Positions 20,563 through 29,412 of a stretch of DNA of 64,000 nt are shown here, one piece after another. Source of the stretch: Salipiger thiooxidans (GTDB lineage Bacteria; Pseudomonadota; Alphaproteobacteria; Rhodobacterales; Rhodobacteraceae); contig NZ_FNAV01000006.1 of the NCBI RefSeq assembly GCF_900102075.1, positions 238,871 to 302,870 on the forward strand, given 5' to 3'. Every line of letters starts with the position of its first letter. The first letter of the stretch is position 1. The translations under genes and the position numbers were made by a program. The notes below the pieces were generated by a model. That model did no database searches. It was not told the origin of the DNA and saw nothing but the letters and a program-made list of their open reading frames with translations.

Positions 20563-20639
20563 ACCGCCGCGCGCGATCGTCCCGAAACCTTGCCACTCCA
20601 AAAGTTTCGCCCGAAATCGGCGCGAGATCCCAACGCACA

Positions 20640-20855
20640 GTGCAGAGATTGCAGCACCTCCGGAGGCTCCGATCCCTTCTCGCCCCCGCGTTCCTGCTCG
20701 GCGCCACCCCCGCCAGCGCCCTCGACACCGCAAGCGACGTCGATCTCAGGGAGTCCACGGCCTTCCTCATCAACACCAACGGCGACCTCAGCGCCGAGAT
20801 CAATTCGGTGATCCCGACCTCCGGGCGCGACCTCTGCCGCATCGGCTGCACCTAA
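20640..20855 (+). CDS. Small secreted protein of unknown function (71 aa)
   Basis: GTG start, 71 codons. A basic stretch and hydrophobic core (RLRSLLAPAFLLGATPASA) form a signal peptide of about 28 residues. The mature peptide of ~43 residues is acidic and ends with two cysteines (CRIGC). Third codon positions are almost all G or C, arguing for real coding. It sits in the 434-bp gap between the EamA gene and era. An inverted repeat CGAAAC-N15-GTTTCG (20583-20609) is upstream. Not recognised as any family. Confidence 0.55.
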   Translation: MQRLQHLRRLRSLLAPAFLLGATPASALDTASDVDLRESTAFLINTNGDLSAEINSVIPTSGRDLCRIGCT

Positions 20856-20996
20856 GTACCGCGCGGGCAGCGGGCGGGTGTCCGGGATTCTGAACGCCCG
20901 CACTCGGGTCGCCCGCCAGAACCGAAGGCGACGCGGGCACTGGTCCGCACCGGCGCAATGAGGTAAAGGCATCCGATCACAGAACCGGATCGCCCA

Positions 20997-21902
20997 ATGA
21001 CCACACGCGCAGGCTTCATAGCCCTCATCGGAGAGCCCAACGCGGGCAAATCCACGCTCACCAACCGCATGGTCGGGGCGAAGGTCTCGATCGTGACGCA
21101 CAAGGTGCAGACGACCCGCGCCCGCATCCGCGGCGTGGCAATGGAGGGTGACAGCCAGCTGATCTTCGTCGACACGCCCGGCCTCTTCAAGCCGCGCCGC
21201 CGGCTCGACCGGGCGATGGTCGCCGCCGCCTGGGGCGGTGCTGCGGACGCGGACATCATCGTGCTGCTGATCGAGGCCCACCGCGGCGTCACCGAAGGCG
21301 TCGAACGCATCATCGACGGGCTGGCCGAGCTGCCGCACGGTCGCAAGGTGGCGCTGGCGATCAACAAGATCGACCGCGTCGAGGCACCGGTGCTGCTGGC
21401 GTTGTCCAAGGACCTGAACGACCGCTACGCCTTTGCCAACACCTTCATGATTTCGGCCGAGCGCGGCTACGGCGTCGCCGACCTGCGCAAGTGGCTGGCC
21501 GAAGAGGTCCCCGAGAGCCCGTGGCTCTACCCCGAGGACCAGATCGCCGACCTGCCGATGCGCATGATCGCGGCCGAGATGACCCGCGAGAAGCTCACCC
21601 TGCGGCTGCACCAGGAGCTGCCCTACCAGCTTACCGTCGAGACCGAGCACTGGCAGGAGCGCGAGGACGGCAGCGCCCGCATCGACCAGATCATCTATGT
21701 CTCGCGCGACGGCCACAAGGGCATCGTGCTGGGCCACAAGGGCGAGACGATCAAGGCCATCGGACAGGCCGCCCGCGCCGAGATCGAGGAATTCCTCGGG
21801 CGCAAGATCCACCTCTTCCTGCAGGTGAAGGTGCGCGAGAACTGGCAGGACGAGGCCGAGCGTTATTCCGAGATGGGGCTCGACTTCAAGGACGGCAACT
21901 AG
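20997..21902 (+). CDS. era: GTPase Era
   Basis: 301 residues. G1 GEPNAGKST, G2 TTRARIRG, G3 DTPGLFKP and G4 NKID are intact; the C-terminal KH domain (about 205-290) has GHKGETIKAIGQAAR. Era binds the 3' end of 16S rRNA and promotes 30S assembly; it is essential in most bacteria. Followed after 4 nt by a DUF1491 gene, an order often seen in Rhodobacterales. Confidence 0.97.
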   Translation: MTTRAGFIALIGEPNAGKSTLTNRMVGAKVSIVTHKVQTTRARIRGVAMEGDSQLIFVDTPGLFKPRRRLDRAMVAAAWGGAADADIIVLLIEAHRGVTEGVERIIDGLAELPHGRKVALAINKIDRVEAPVLLALSKDLNDRYAFANTFMISAERGYGVADLRKWLAEEVPESPWLYPEDQIADLPMRMIAAEMTREKLTLRLHQELPYQLTVETEHWQEREDGSARIDQIIYVSRDGHKGIVLGHKGETIKAIGQAARAEIEEFLGRKIHLFLQVKVRENWQDEAERYSEMGLDFKDGN

Positions 21903-21906
21903 GCCG

Positions 21907-22236
21907 ATGGCCCGCCTCACGACCCGGTTCTGGGTCGACGCCTACCTGGCGCGGCTGTCATTCCAGAACATCCCCGCCTATGTCACCGCCCATGGCGACG
22001 ACAGCGCCGGGGCGGTGCTGGTCAAGCTCGCGACGCTCGATGGCCGGGCACGGGCCTTTGCCCGCAGCTTCGACCTGATGAGCGGCGAGCGGCGCTGGGA
22101 AGAGCTGACCTCGGGCGACGAGCGCGAGGTCGATGCGTCGGTGGCAAAACAGCGCAGCTTCGACCCGGATCTCTGGGTGATCGAGGTCGAGGACCGGCAG
22201 GGCCGCCACCTGCTCGACGAGGAAGGTCTGGCCTGA
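21907..22236 (+). CDS. DUF1491 family protein
   Basis: 109 residues, covering the whole DUF1491 domain (starts MARLTTRFWVDAYLARL, ends DPDLWVIEVEDRQGRHLL). Function not known; the family is largely restricted to alphaproteobacteria and lies beside era. Translation is probably coupled to era (4-nt gap). No membrane segment or catalytic motif is visible. Confidence 0.85.
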   Translation: MARLTTRFWVDAYLARLSFQNIPAYVTAHGDDSAGAVLVKLATLDGRARAFARSFDLMSGERRWEELTSGDEREVDASVAKQRSFDPDLWVIEVEDRQGRHLLDEEGLA

Positions 22237-22459
22237 ACTGCCCTTCCTGACGCAAGCCCCGCGTGGTTAGGGTTTGCTGTTAAGGGCGCGGGGGCGCCGA
22301 GCCGCGGTTTCCCCTTAGGTAGCGCATGAGCCGCCCGGTGAGGGATTGCTTCCTCCTTGCGCTCGAGCCGTGCGATGCGGCCTGCCCTTCCCGGCGCAAC
22401 ACCGCTGCGGGCGGCCTGCAAACTCAGCGCAACCGCCCTGCGACGCCGCCATGCTCCCC

Positions 22460-23062
22460 CTAGCGCAAGAGCCGCGCAATGCCGACCTGCAGCCCGCCCG
22501 CAGCGGTGAAGCCGGCGCAGAGCATCCCCGACCAGCGCAGCACCCCGCCCCAGCCGATCCGTGTCGGATCGACGAAGAAATACGGGTAGATGCCCTCGAG
22601 CTGGCCGCGCAGCAGCGCGTAGGCCACGTAGGCCAGCGGCCAGAGCAGCCAGCTCAGCGCCGTGGTGAAGCGCAGCCCGTGCTTGGGCGCGGCGACCAGC
22701 CAGAACAGCACCACGAGGATCGGCGTCACCGTGTGCAGGCCGACATCGGCGATCCCGGAGAGGCCGAGCCCCTCCCACGGGCTGGCGAGCAGCAGGTGGT
22801 AGACCACGCCGGTGATCGCGATCCAGAGCGTCACGCCGCCCAGCCACGCGGGCCGCGCCATGCGCCCCGAAGAAGCGATGCGCAGGAAGGTCACCGCCAC
22901 CAGAAGGTTGGTCAGGATGGTGTAGAAGCGCGCCAGCCGCCACGCGGTCTCGAACGCGCTGTGGTCCGGGTTCTCCTGCGCGGTGGCAGCGAACTGCACA
23001 CCCAGCGCGACAAAGGTCAGCAGGGCGATGATGGCGGCGAAGACACGGGCGGGCTGGCTCAT
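22460..23062 (-). CDS. Pr6Pr family membrane protein
   Basis: 200 residues with six predicted transmembrane segments. Family-like features: [22 protein letters not shown], a central [13 protein letters not shown] and [15 protein letters not shown]. These integral membrane proteins (FAR-17a/AIG1-like) have no firm bacterial function; eukaryotic relatives hydrolyse fatty-acid esters of hydroxy fatty acids. I set the start at ATG 23062; longer upstream frames overlap recO. Divergent from recO with only 55 bp between starts. Confidence 0.8.
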   Translation of the reverse strand: MSQPARVFAAIIALLTFVALGVQFAATAQENPDHSAFETAWRLARFYTILTNLLVAVTFLRIASSGRMARPAWLGGVTLWIAITGVVYHLLLASPWEGLGLSGIADVGLHTVTPILVVLFWLVAAPKHGLRFTTALSWLLWPLAYVAYALLRGQLEGIYPYFFVDPTRIGWGGVLRWSGMLCAGFTAAGGLQVGIARLLR

Positions 23063-23117
23063 GCAACGACGGTCTCGCAACTTGCGGCGGCGGGCAAGCC
23101 GTCGGATAGTCCGACGC

Positions 23118-23846
23118 ATGGACTGGCGCGACACCGGCATACTCCTCTCGGCCCGCAGGCATGGCGAGACCTCCGCCATCCTCGAGATCTTCACGGCCGG
23201 CCACGGGCGCCACATGGGCGTGCTGCGCGGCGGGGCGTCGCGCAGGATCGCGCCCTCGCTGCAACCGGGCGCGCAGCTCGACGTGGCGTGGCGGGCGCGG
23301 CTCGAGGACCACATGGGGGCCTGGACGGTCGAGCCGCAGCGCTCGCGCGCGGCGACGGCGATGGCGGACCGGCTGTCGCTGGCGGGGCTCAACGCGGTGG
23401 TGGCGCTGCTGGCCTTCTGCCTGCCCGAGCGCGAGTCGCACCCGGCGCTCTATGCGCGCTCCGAGAACCTGCTCGACCTCCTGGGCCAGCGCGAGCTCTG
23501 GCCGCTGGCCTACCTGCGCTGGGAAATGGCGCTGCTCGACGAGATGGGTTTCGGGCTCGATCTCTCGGCCTGCGCCGTCACCGGCATCAACGAGCCGCTG
23601 GATTTCGTCTCGCCGCGCACCGGCCGCGCGGTCTCGGCGGTGGGCGCGGGCGACTGGGCGGAGCGGCTGCTGCCCCTGCCCCCCGTGCTTCTGGGGCGCG
23701 GCCCCGCCCCCGATCACGAGATCCTCGCCGGACTGAAGACCACCGGTCACTTCCTTGAGAACCGGCTCGCCAACCAGCTCCGCGACAGGCCGCTTCCCGC
23801 CGCCCGGGCGCAGTTCGTCGAGCGCCTGGCCCGCTCCGTCAACTAA
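23118..23846 (+). CDS. recO: DNA repair protein RecO
   Basis: 242 residues: N-terminal OB fold ([21 protein letters not shown]) and C-terminal helical domain. It loads RecA with RecR in the RecFOR pathway. Start ATG 23118 gives the standard N-terminus. There is no Shine-Dalgarno sequence; instead a small hairpin GTCGGA-TAG-TCCGAC (23101-23115) ends 2 nt before the start codon. The usual zinc-finger cysteines of longer RecO proteins are not evident. Confidence 0.94.
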   Translation: MDWRDTGILLSARRHGETSAILEIFTAGHGRHMGVLRGGASRRIAPSLQPGAQLDVAWRARLEDHMGAWTVEPQRSRAATAMADRLSLAGLNAVVALLAFCLPERESHPALYARSENLLDLLGQRELWPLAYLRWEMALLDEMGFGLDLSACAVTGINEPLDFVSPRTGRAVSAVGAGDWAERLLPLPPVLLGRGPAPDHEILAGLKTTGHFLENRLANQLRDRPLPAARAQFVERLARSVN

Positions 23847-23897
23847 GTCGACGCAGCGTCCCTTCCCTCGCCCGGGAAAGAACGCTACGTATCCCTC

Positions 23898-24563
23898 ATG
23901 CGCTGGACTCTGCCAAATACCCTCACCGCGCTCCGCCTTCTGGCCGCACCCGGCCTGGCGGTGATGTTCCTCTATTTCTCGCGCCCGCTGGCCGACTGGT
24001 TCGCGCTGCTGCTCTTCGTGAGCGCCGCCGTCACCGACTGGTTCGACGGCTACATCGCCCGGGCGTGGTCGTTGGAATCGAAGATGGGCGCGATGCTCGA
24101 CCCCATCGCCGACAAGGCGATGGTTGTGATCGCCCTGATGGTGATCGTGGGCTACTCGTCGATGTCACCGTGGCTGGTGCTGCCGGCGACCTTCATCCTC
24201 TTCCGCGAGGTCTTCGTTTCGGGGCTGCGCGAGTATCTCGGCGACACCGCCGGTACGCTCAAGGTCACCAAGCTCGCCAAGTGGAAGACGACGTTCCAGA
24301 TGGTCGCCATCGCGGTGCTCTTCGCGCAGGGCGTGTTCGAGCATTACCTCGCCGTCAGCGTCGAGGGGCTGGACCCGGGACAGGTCGGTGCCATCCTCGA
24401 CCGCGAGGTCCCGGACCCGCACGGGCTGATCTGGAAGGAACAGGGGATGTTCTACGCCGGTCACATCGGCCTGACCCTGCTCTGGGTCGCCGCCGCGCTG
24501 ACGCTGGTCACCGGCTGGGACTACTTCACCAAGGCACTGCCGCACCTGAGGGATCCGAAATGA
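23898..24563 (+). CDS. pgsA: CDP-diacylglycerol--glycerol-3-phosphate 3-phosphatidyltransferase
   Basis: 221 residues, integral membrane. The CDP-alcohol phosphotransferase motif DG-x2-AR-x8-G-x3-D-x3-D is intact (DGYIARAWSLESKMGAMLDP then IAD). It makes phosphatidylglycerophosphate, the committed step to phosphatidylglycerol. The C-terminal third has a longer hydrophilic loop than E. coli PgsA. Its stop overlaps the moaD start by 4 bp. Confidence 0.94.
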   Translation: MRWTLPNTLTALRLLAAPGLAVMFLYFSRPLADWFALLLFVSAAVTDWFDGYIARAWSLESKMGAMLDPIADKAMVVIALMVIVGYSSMSPWLVLPATFILFREVFVSGLREYLGDTAGTLKVTKLAKWKTTFQMVAIAVLFAQGVFEHYLAVSVEGLDPGQVGAILDREVPDPHGLIWKEQGMFYAGHIGLTLLWVAAALTLVTGWDYFTKALPHLRDPK

Positions 24564-24808
24564 TCGATGTGCTCTACTTCGCATGGGTGCGCGAGCGCAT
24601 CGGCCTGCCGAAGGAGCGGGTCGAGTCGCAGGCGACCACCGTCCGCGAGCTGGTCGAGGAACTGCGTGCGCGCGAGGAACGCTACGAGGCGGCCTTTGCC
24701 GACCTCTCGGCGCTGCGGGTGGCGGTCGACCAGGAGCTGGCGGATTTCGACGCCCCGCTGGCGGGGGTGCGCGAGCTTGCCTTCTTCCCGCCGATGACCG
24801 GGGGCTGA
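24560..24808 (+). CDS. moaD: Molybdopterin synthase sulfur carrier subunit
   Basis: 82 residues, ubiquitin-like, ending in the required Gly-Gly (PPMTGG), which is thiocarboxylated to donate sulfur to precursor Z. It starts in an ATGA overlap with pgsA and is followed after 4 nt by moaE, its partner subunit. The pgsA-moaD-moaE order recurs in Rhodobacterales. Confidence 0.95.
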   Translation: MIDVLYFAWVRERIGLPKERVESQATTVRELVEELRAREERYEAAFADLSALRVAVDQELADFDAPLAGVRELAFFPPMTGG

Positions 24809-24812
24809 GCCC

Positions 24813-25259
24813 ATGGCGCTGCGGGTTGTCGTCCAGCAGGAGCCCTTCGATTTCGGGGCCGAGGCCGAAGGCTTCGCCGCCGGGCGCCACGATCTGGGCG
24901 CCGTCGTGACCTTCACCGGCGTGGTGCGCGATGTCGCCGGCACGCTCGAGGGCATGGAGATCGAGCACTACCCCGGCATGACCGAGAAGGCGCTCACCAA
25001 GATCGCCGAGGAGGCGCAGGCGCGCTGGTCGCTGGGCGAGGTGCTGGTGATCCACCGCCACGGGCCGATGGCGCCGGGCGAGCGCATCATGATGGTGGCC
25101 ACCGCCTCGCCGCACCGGCAGGACGCCTTCGAGGCAGCGGAATTCCTCATGGACTACCTGAAGTCCCGTGCGCCGTTCTGGAAGAAGGAACGCAGCGCCG
25201 GCGACACCGCGTGGGTCGCGGCCAGGGACGAGGACGAGGCGGCGCTCGACCGCTGGTAG
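24813..25259 (+). CDS. moaE: Molybdopterin synthase catalytic subunit
   Basis: 148 residues. Conserved MoaE features: TFTGVVRD near residue 32, EHYPGM, HRHGPMAPGE, and the catalytic lysines in FWKKE near the C-terminus. With MoaD it converts cyclic pyranopterin monophosphate to molybdopterin. Translationally coupled to moaD. Confidence 0.96.
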   Translation: MALRVVVQQEPFDFGAEAEGFAAGRHDLGAVVTFTGVVRDVAGTLEGMEIEHYPGMTEKALTKIAEEAQARWSLGEVLVIHRHGPMAPGERIMMVATASPHRQDAFEAAEFLMDYLKSRAPFWKKERSAGDTAWVAARDEDEAALDRW

Positions 25260-25292
25260 GCCGGCCTTGCCTCGCCAGGGGCTGCGGTCATA

Positions 25293-25303
25293 TGATCTTA
25301 CCA
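25293..25303. promoter_or_regulatory. Possible FadR/GntR-type operator
   Basis: TGATCTTACCA matches the TGGT-N3-ACCA pattern of FadR-subfamily regulators with one mismatch and lies just before the regulator gene, suggesting autoregulation. It overlaps the potential ATG at 25292, arguing for a later translation start. Confidence 0.35.
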
Positions 25304-25315
25304 ATTCAAGGCCAG

Positions 25316-26098
25316 ATGGACTGCCCCATGCCCTTCCGCCCCGTGCATCCGGAGAAACTCGCCTCGGCCGTCGTGCGCCAGATCGAGGAGCTTATCCTGC
25401 GGGGCATCCTGCGCCCCGGCGAACGGCTGCCCGCCGAGCGGGAGCTGTCCGAGCGGCTGGGGGTATCGCGCCCGAGCCTGCGCGAGGCGGTGGCCGACCT
25501 GCAGGCGCGCGGGCTGCTGACCGCCCGGGCCGGTGCCGGCATCTTCGTCACCGAGGCGCTGGGGTCGGCCTTTTCCGACACGCTGGTGCAGCTCTTCTCG
25601 CGCCATGACGAGGCGGTCTTCGACTACCTCGACTTCCGCCGAGACATGGAGGGGCTCGCCGCCGAGCGCGCCGCCACCCGCGGCACCGAGAGCGATCTCA
25701 AGGTGATCGACGCGCTCTTCGCCCAGATGGAGGCGGCGCATGGCCGCCGCAACCCGGCGGACGAGGCGCGGCTGGACGCGGATTTCCACCTTGCGATCAT
25801 CGAGGCCAGCCACAACGTCATGATGCTGCACATGATGCGCTCGATGTACCAGCTGCTGCGCGAGGGGGTGTTCTACAACCGCTCGATCATGTTCAAGCAA
25901 CGCACCACCCGCGAAGCGCTGCTCGACCAGCACCGGGCCATCAACACCGCGCTGCAGGCCCGCGATCCGGCCGCCTCGCGCGCGGCGGTCGAGGCGCACC
26001 TGGCCTACGTGGAAGGCGCGCTCGCCGCCGACCGGCAGGCGGAGCGCAACGAGGACATCGCCCGGCAGAGGCTCGAGCGGGTGAAGACGCGGAGCTGA
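25316..26098 (+). CDS. FadR-subfamily GntR transcriptional regulator
   Basis: 260 residues. N-terminal winged helix with the GntR signature LRPGERLPAERELSERLGVS, then an FCD ligand-binding domain (about 95-240) carrying the metal/ligand residues Asp, His and His (DFHLAIIEASHN, later DQHRAI). Resembles PdhR/LldR-type regulators of organic-acid metabolism. Start ATG 25316 (AAGG upstream) is preferred; 25328 and 25292 are possible. Monocistronic after moaE. Target genes are not evident from its surroundings. Confidence 0.88.
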   Translation: MDCPMPFRPVHPEKLASAVVRQIEELILRGILRPGERLPAERELSERLGVSRPSLREAVADLQARGLLTARAGAGIFVTEALGSAFSDTLVQLFSRHDEAVFDYLDFRRDMEGLAAERAATRGTESDLKVIDALFAQMEAAHGRRNPADEARLDADFHLAIIEASHNVMMLHMMRSMYQLLREGVFYNRSIMFKQRTTREALLDQHRAINTALQARDPAASRAAVEAHLAYVEGALAADRQAERNEDIARQRLERVKTRS

Positions 26099-26504
26099 GG
26101 TCGGGACGCCGGATGTTCTGGCGGCGTTGGAGAGGGGGCGCTGCCCCCTCGGCGCGATGCGCCTCACCCCCGGAGTTTATCTGGCAAGATGAAGGCGCAA
26201 GGGGGAGCTGTGGGGAGCACGCTTCCCTGGGGTGGCGTGGCGTTTGTGGATGTGGGGTTACGGGTCCTTTGGCAGTTCGTGGCCCGACGTGGCGTCATCC
26301 ACCGGAGTGTGCCTGACCACATGACGGCGCGCTGGGGAGATGCGGCGAGGGCAGAGAGCTCGGGTGGTGCGGCGTCTCTGGGTGGGTTGGGGATACGCAG
26401 ATCGAGCGCCACCTGCACGCTACGCCGGGAATTTGACCGGCAAGATGAAGGCGCGAAGGGGGAGCTGCGGGAAGGACGCCGCGCCGGGATGGCGCGGCGT
26501 GGGG
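26099..26504. other. 406-bp repeat-bearing intergenic region
   Basis: No gene supported. It contains two related repeat units (26161-26262 and 26421-26509), both similar to the copy at 6015. Open frames across it have no family resemblance. Confidence 0.55.
26161..26262 (+). repeat. Dispersed intergenic repeat, copy 2 (long form)
   Basis: Begins with GGAGTTTATCTGGCAAGATG near 26172 and runs through GGGGGAGCTG to GTGGGGTTACG (26252-26262). It shares its head with copy 1 and its whole length, with indels, with copy 3. Confidence 0.65.
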
Positions 26505-26509
26505 TTACG
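26421..26509 (+). repeat. Dispersed intergenic repeat, copy 3 (long form)
   Basis: Begins GGGAATTTGACCGGCAAGAT near 26427, contains GGGGGAGCTG, and ends GTGGGGTTACG (26499-26509). Its last bases include the TTA that is the stop codon (TAA, minus strand) of the PQQ dehydrogenase gene, so the repeat meets the coding region. Confidence 0.65.
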
Positions 26510-28949
26510 AGCCCGAGGGCAGCTTGTAGGCCACCAGCGCGTCCCCTACCGGCGTGTGCATGAAATGGTGACCGCCCGGTCCGATGACGACGTATTGCTC
26601 GCCGTCCACCTCGTAGGTGATCGGGTTCGCCTGCCCGCCCTGGTCGAGCACGTCTGACCAGAGCGTCTCGCCGGTCTGCAGGTCGATGGCGCGGAACAGG
26701 TTGTCGGTGGCGGCGCCGATGAAGATCAGCCCGCCCTTGGTGACCACCGAGCCGCCGTTGTTGGGCGTGCCGATCTTGACCGGCAGCATCGAGGGGATGC
26801 CGAACGGCCCGTTGCGGCGCGCGGTGCCGATGGGCGTGTCCCAGACCTGTTTGCCGGTCTCGAGGTTGACTGCGGTGATCCCGCCGTAGGGCGGGCGGGT
26901 GCAGGGCATGCCGGTGAGTTCGGACTGCCAGCCGGCGTTCACCTGGATCGCGTAGGGCGCGCCGGCCTGCGGGTCGCCCGCGCCCTCGGCGCCGGCACCG
27001 CCGCCGTTGCCGGTCTCGTTGATCGGCTTCCAGCCCTCGGCATCCGCGGTCTCGCGCGGGACCAGCCGGTTGAAGTTCGGCACGTCGTTGTAGTTCATGA
27101 TCATCAGGTTGCGCTCGGGGTCGATGGCGACCGAGCCCCAGTCATTGCCGCCGTTGTAGCCGGGATACTGGATGTACCAGTCCTCGCCCGGGGGCGTCAG
27201 GTAGCCGTCATAGCGCGCCTGGCGGAAGCGGATCCGGCACCAGAGCTGGTCGATGGGGGTGAAGCCCCACATGTCCTTCTCGGTGAGGTCCGGCTTGCGG
27301 ATGTCGAACCACTCGGACACCGGCTGGCTGTCGGCGACGTAGTCCGGCTCGACCGGCGACTCGGGCAGGTCGGTAACCTCGCCCACCGGGGTCAGCGGCT
27401 CACCGGTCTCGCGGTTCAGGATGTAGACGTCGCCCTGCTTGGAGGCGAGCAGGATGGCCTTCTGTCCCTGGTAGTCGAGCAGCGAGGCCTGGCTGCCGAG
27501 ATCGTAGTCCCAGACGTCGTGACGCACGGTCTGGAACTTCCAGCGCTCCTCGCCCGTGGTCGCGTCGAGCGCCACCAGCGAGGTGGCGTAGTCGTTCTCG
27601 ACCTCCGAGCGGTTCGAGCCCCAGTAGTCCACCGACGAGTTGCCGAGCGGCAGGTAGACCATGCCGAGTTCTTCGTCGCCAGTCGCGGTGGTCCACATGT
27701 TGGGCGTGCCGCGGGTGTAGGTCCCGCCCTCGGGCGGGCCGTTGCGCATCTCGTCGGGGGCGGCGAGATCCCACGCCCAGACCAGCGCGCCGCTGCGGGC
27801 GTCGTAGCCGCGGATCACGCCCGAGGGGGCGTCCTCGGCCTGCCCGTCCTTGACCTGCGCGCCGGTGACGACGACGCCTCGCACGATGGCGGGGGGCGCG
27901 GTCACCGCGTACCAGCCGGGGACCTTGTCGCCGATGCCCTCCCAGAGGTCGACGTTGCCGGCCTCGCCGAACTCGGCACAGGGCTCGCCGGTGGCCGCGT
28001 CGACAGCGATCAGGCGGGCGTCGATGGTGCCCTCGATGACTCGGGTGCGACAGGCGTCGCCCTCGGCCTTGGCCGGGTCCGTCCAGACCGAGACGCCGCG
28101 GCAGGTGGCGCCGTAGGGGATGGCCTCGGCCGGCACTTCGGGATCGTAGCGCCAGTTCTCCTCGCCGGTCCTGGCGTCGACAGAGACGAGGATGTTCATG
28201 GCGGTGCACATCAGGAGGTCGTCTCCGACCTTGAGCGGGGTGTTCTCGGGCGAGTACTTGCCCTCGGCCGCGCCGCTCGGCAGGTCGCCGGTGTGATAGA
28301 CCCAGGCCCGTTCGAGCCCGGCGACGTTCTCGGGGGTGATCTGGTCGAGCGGCGAATAGCGCTGCGCCGCCTCGTCGCCGCCCCAGAACGGCCAGTCGCT
28401 GCCGACATCGCTCGGGGTGACGGCGGCGTAGGGGGCGGAGTCGTTGCCGGGCGCTTCCGCCGGCTCGGGGATGGCGCTGTCCTCGGCGGGGGCGGCGGTT
28501 TGTTCCTCCGCCGTGGCCGCGCCGTCGCCACCGGGGGCTGTGGCGGCGTCTTCCGCCGGCGCCGCGCTCTCCTCGGCGGGGGCTGCACCCTCTTCTGCCG
28601 GAGCGGCGGTGTCGTCAGCCGGGGCCGGGGCCTCTTCGGCTGGGGCGGCGCTGTCCTCCTCGGTGGGCGATGCGCTGTCCCTGTCGGAGGGCGGGGCGAT
28701 GTCTCCCTCGGTGGACGGCGCGCTGTCGTCCCCGGCCGGTGCGGGGGCGTCTTCGTCGGTGGCGGTGGGCGCCTCGGGCGCGGGTTCCGCCGGGGTGGCG
28801 TCCTGCGCCTCGGGCGGGGCGCCCTCTTCGCTGCCGGTGGCGGTGTCGGGAGCCGGTGCGGTGTCCTGCGCCAGCGCCGGCGCCAGCGGGGCGGCGAGCG
28901 CGGCGGTCAGGGCGAGCACCGACAGGCTGCGGGAATGAATGTATGTCAT
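26505..28949 (-). CDS. Membrane-type PQQ-dependent dehydrogenase, periplasmic domain (glucose dehydrogenase-like)
   Basis: 814 residues. Signal peptide about 1-27 (ends PALAQ), then an unusual ~140-residue Ala/Pro/Glu/Asp repeat-like linker (about 30-172), then the eight-bladed PQQ propeller (SDWPFWGGDEAAQRYSPL onward). PQQ-site features of the GCD family are present: TCRGVSVW, HDVWDYDLGSQ (active-site Asp) and LASKQGDVYILNR (Lys contacting PQQ). E. coli Gcd has five membrane helices fused in front; here they are encoded by the preceding gene at 29011. GGAGG lies 4 nt before ATG. It would oxidise a sugar, cyclitol or alcohol in the periplasm and reduce quinone. Substrate not determinable. Confidence 0.88.
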   Translation of the reverse strand: MTYIHSRSLSVLALTAALAAPLAPALAQDTAPAPDTATGSEEGAPPEAQDATPAEPAPEAPTATDEDAPAPAGDDSAPSTEGDIAPPSDRDSASPTEEDSAAPAEEAPAPADDTAAPAEEGAAPAEESAAPAEDAATAPGGDGAATAEEQTAAPAEDSAIPEPAEAPGNDSAPYAAVTPSDVGSDWPFWGGDEAAQRYSPLDQITPENVAGLERAWVYHTGDLPSGAAEGKYSPENTPLKVGDDLLMCTAMNILVSVDARTGEENWRYDPEVPAEAIPYGATCRGVSVWTDPAKAEGDACRTRVIEGTIDARLIAVDAATGEPCAEFGEAGNVDLWEGIGDKVPGWYAVTAPPAIVRGVVVTGAQVKDGQAEDAPSGVIRGYDARSGALVWAWDLAAPDEMRNGPPEGGTYTRGTPNMWTTATGDEELGMVYLPLGNSSVDYWGSNRSEVENDYATSLVALDATTGEERWKFQTVRHDVWDYDLGSQASLLDYQGQKAILLASKQGDVYILNRETGEPLTPVGEVTDLPESPVEPDYVADSQPVSEWFDIRKPDLTEKDMWGFTPIDQLWCRIRFRQARYDGYLTPPGEDWYIQYPGYNGGNDWGSVAIDPERNLMIMNYNDVPNFNRLVPRETADAEGWKPINETGNGGGAGAEGAGDPQAGAPYAIQVNAGWQSELTGMPCTRPPYGGITAVNLETGKQVWDTPIGTARRNGPFGIPSMLPVKIGTPNNGGSVVTKGGLIFIGAATDNLFRAIDLQTGETLWSDVLDQGGQANPITYEVDGEQYVVIGPGGHHFMHTPVGDALVAYKLPSGS

Positions 28950-29010
28950 GAGACCTCCTCGAGAGCCGGCGCGCGCGCCCTGCCCTCCTTGTCCAGTCAG
29001 TTGGGTCCGG

Positions 29011-29412
29011 TCAGTAGGCCGGGCGCCGCACGACGCGGCGGATGTTGGGGATGCAGAGCAGCAGCAGCACGAGGATCACCGTCGGTGCGACCATGCGCGG
29101 GACCTGCGCCCACCAGTCGGCGCCGACCTCCCACCAGGCCCAGACGACGGTGCCGATCCAGACAACGAGATAGAGCCAGAGCGCCGCCATGCGGCCGTGG
29201 TTGAGCAGGATGCCGGTGCCGATCAGCCCGAGCCCGGCCAGCCCGTAGTACCAGCTTCCCCCCAGCGCGATCAGCCAGACGCCGCCGATGGCGATGACGA
29301 GACCGAACAGCACGCAGATCCAGCCGAGCAGCCTCACTCCCCAGCCGGGGTGCGTCAGCGGTTCGGCGCGCGCAGAGCTGCCGGCACGGGACGTGTCATA
29401 AGTGGCGGTCAT
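29011..29412 (-). CDS. Membrane anchor of the PQQ dehydrogenase (Gcd N-terminal-like, split subunit)
   Basis: 133 residues with a short cytoplasmic head and four to five transmembrane helices. The segments GGSWYYGLAGLGLIGTGILL and LYLVVWIGTVVWAWWEVG resemble the N-terminal membrane domain of quinoprotein glucose dehydrogenase. GGAGG lies 5 nt before ATG 29412. It precedes the periplasmic PQQ subunit by 61 bp in the same operon, so it probably anchors that subunit and hosts the ubiquinone site. The assignment rests on resemblance and context; it could be only a general small membrane protein. Confidence 0.75.
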   Translation of the reverse strand: MTATYDTSRAGSSARAEPLTHPGWGVRLLGWICVLFGLVIAIGGVWLIALGGSWYYGLAGLGLIGTGILLNHGRMAALWLYLVVWIGTVVWAWWEVGADWWAQVPRMVAPTVILVLLLLCIPNIRRVVRRPAY

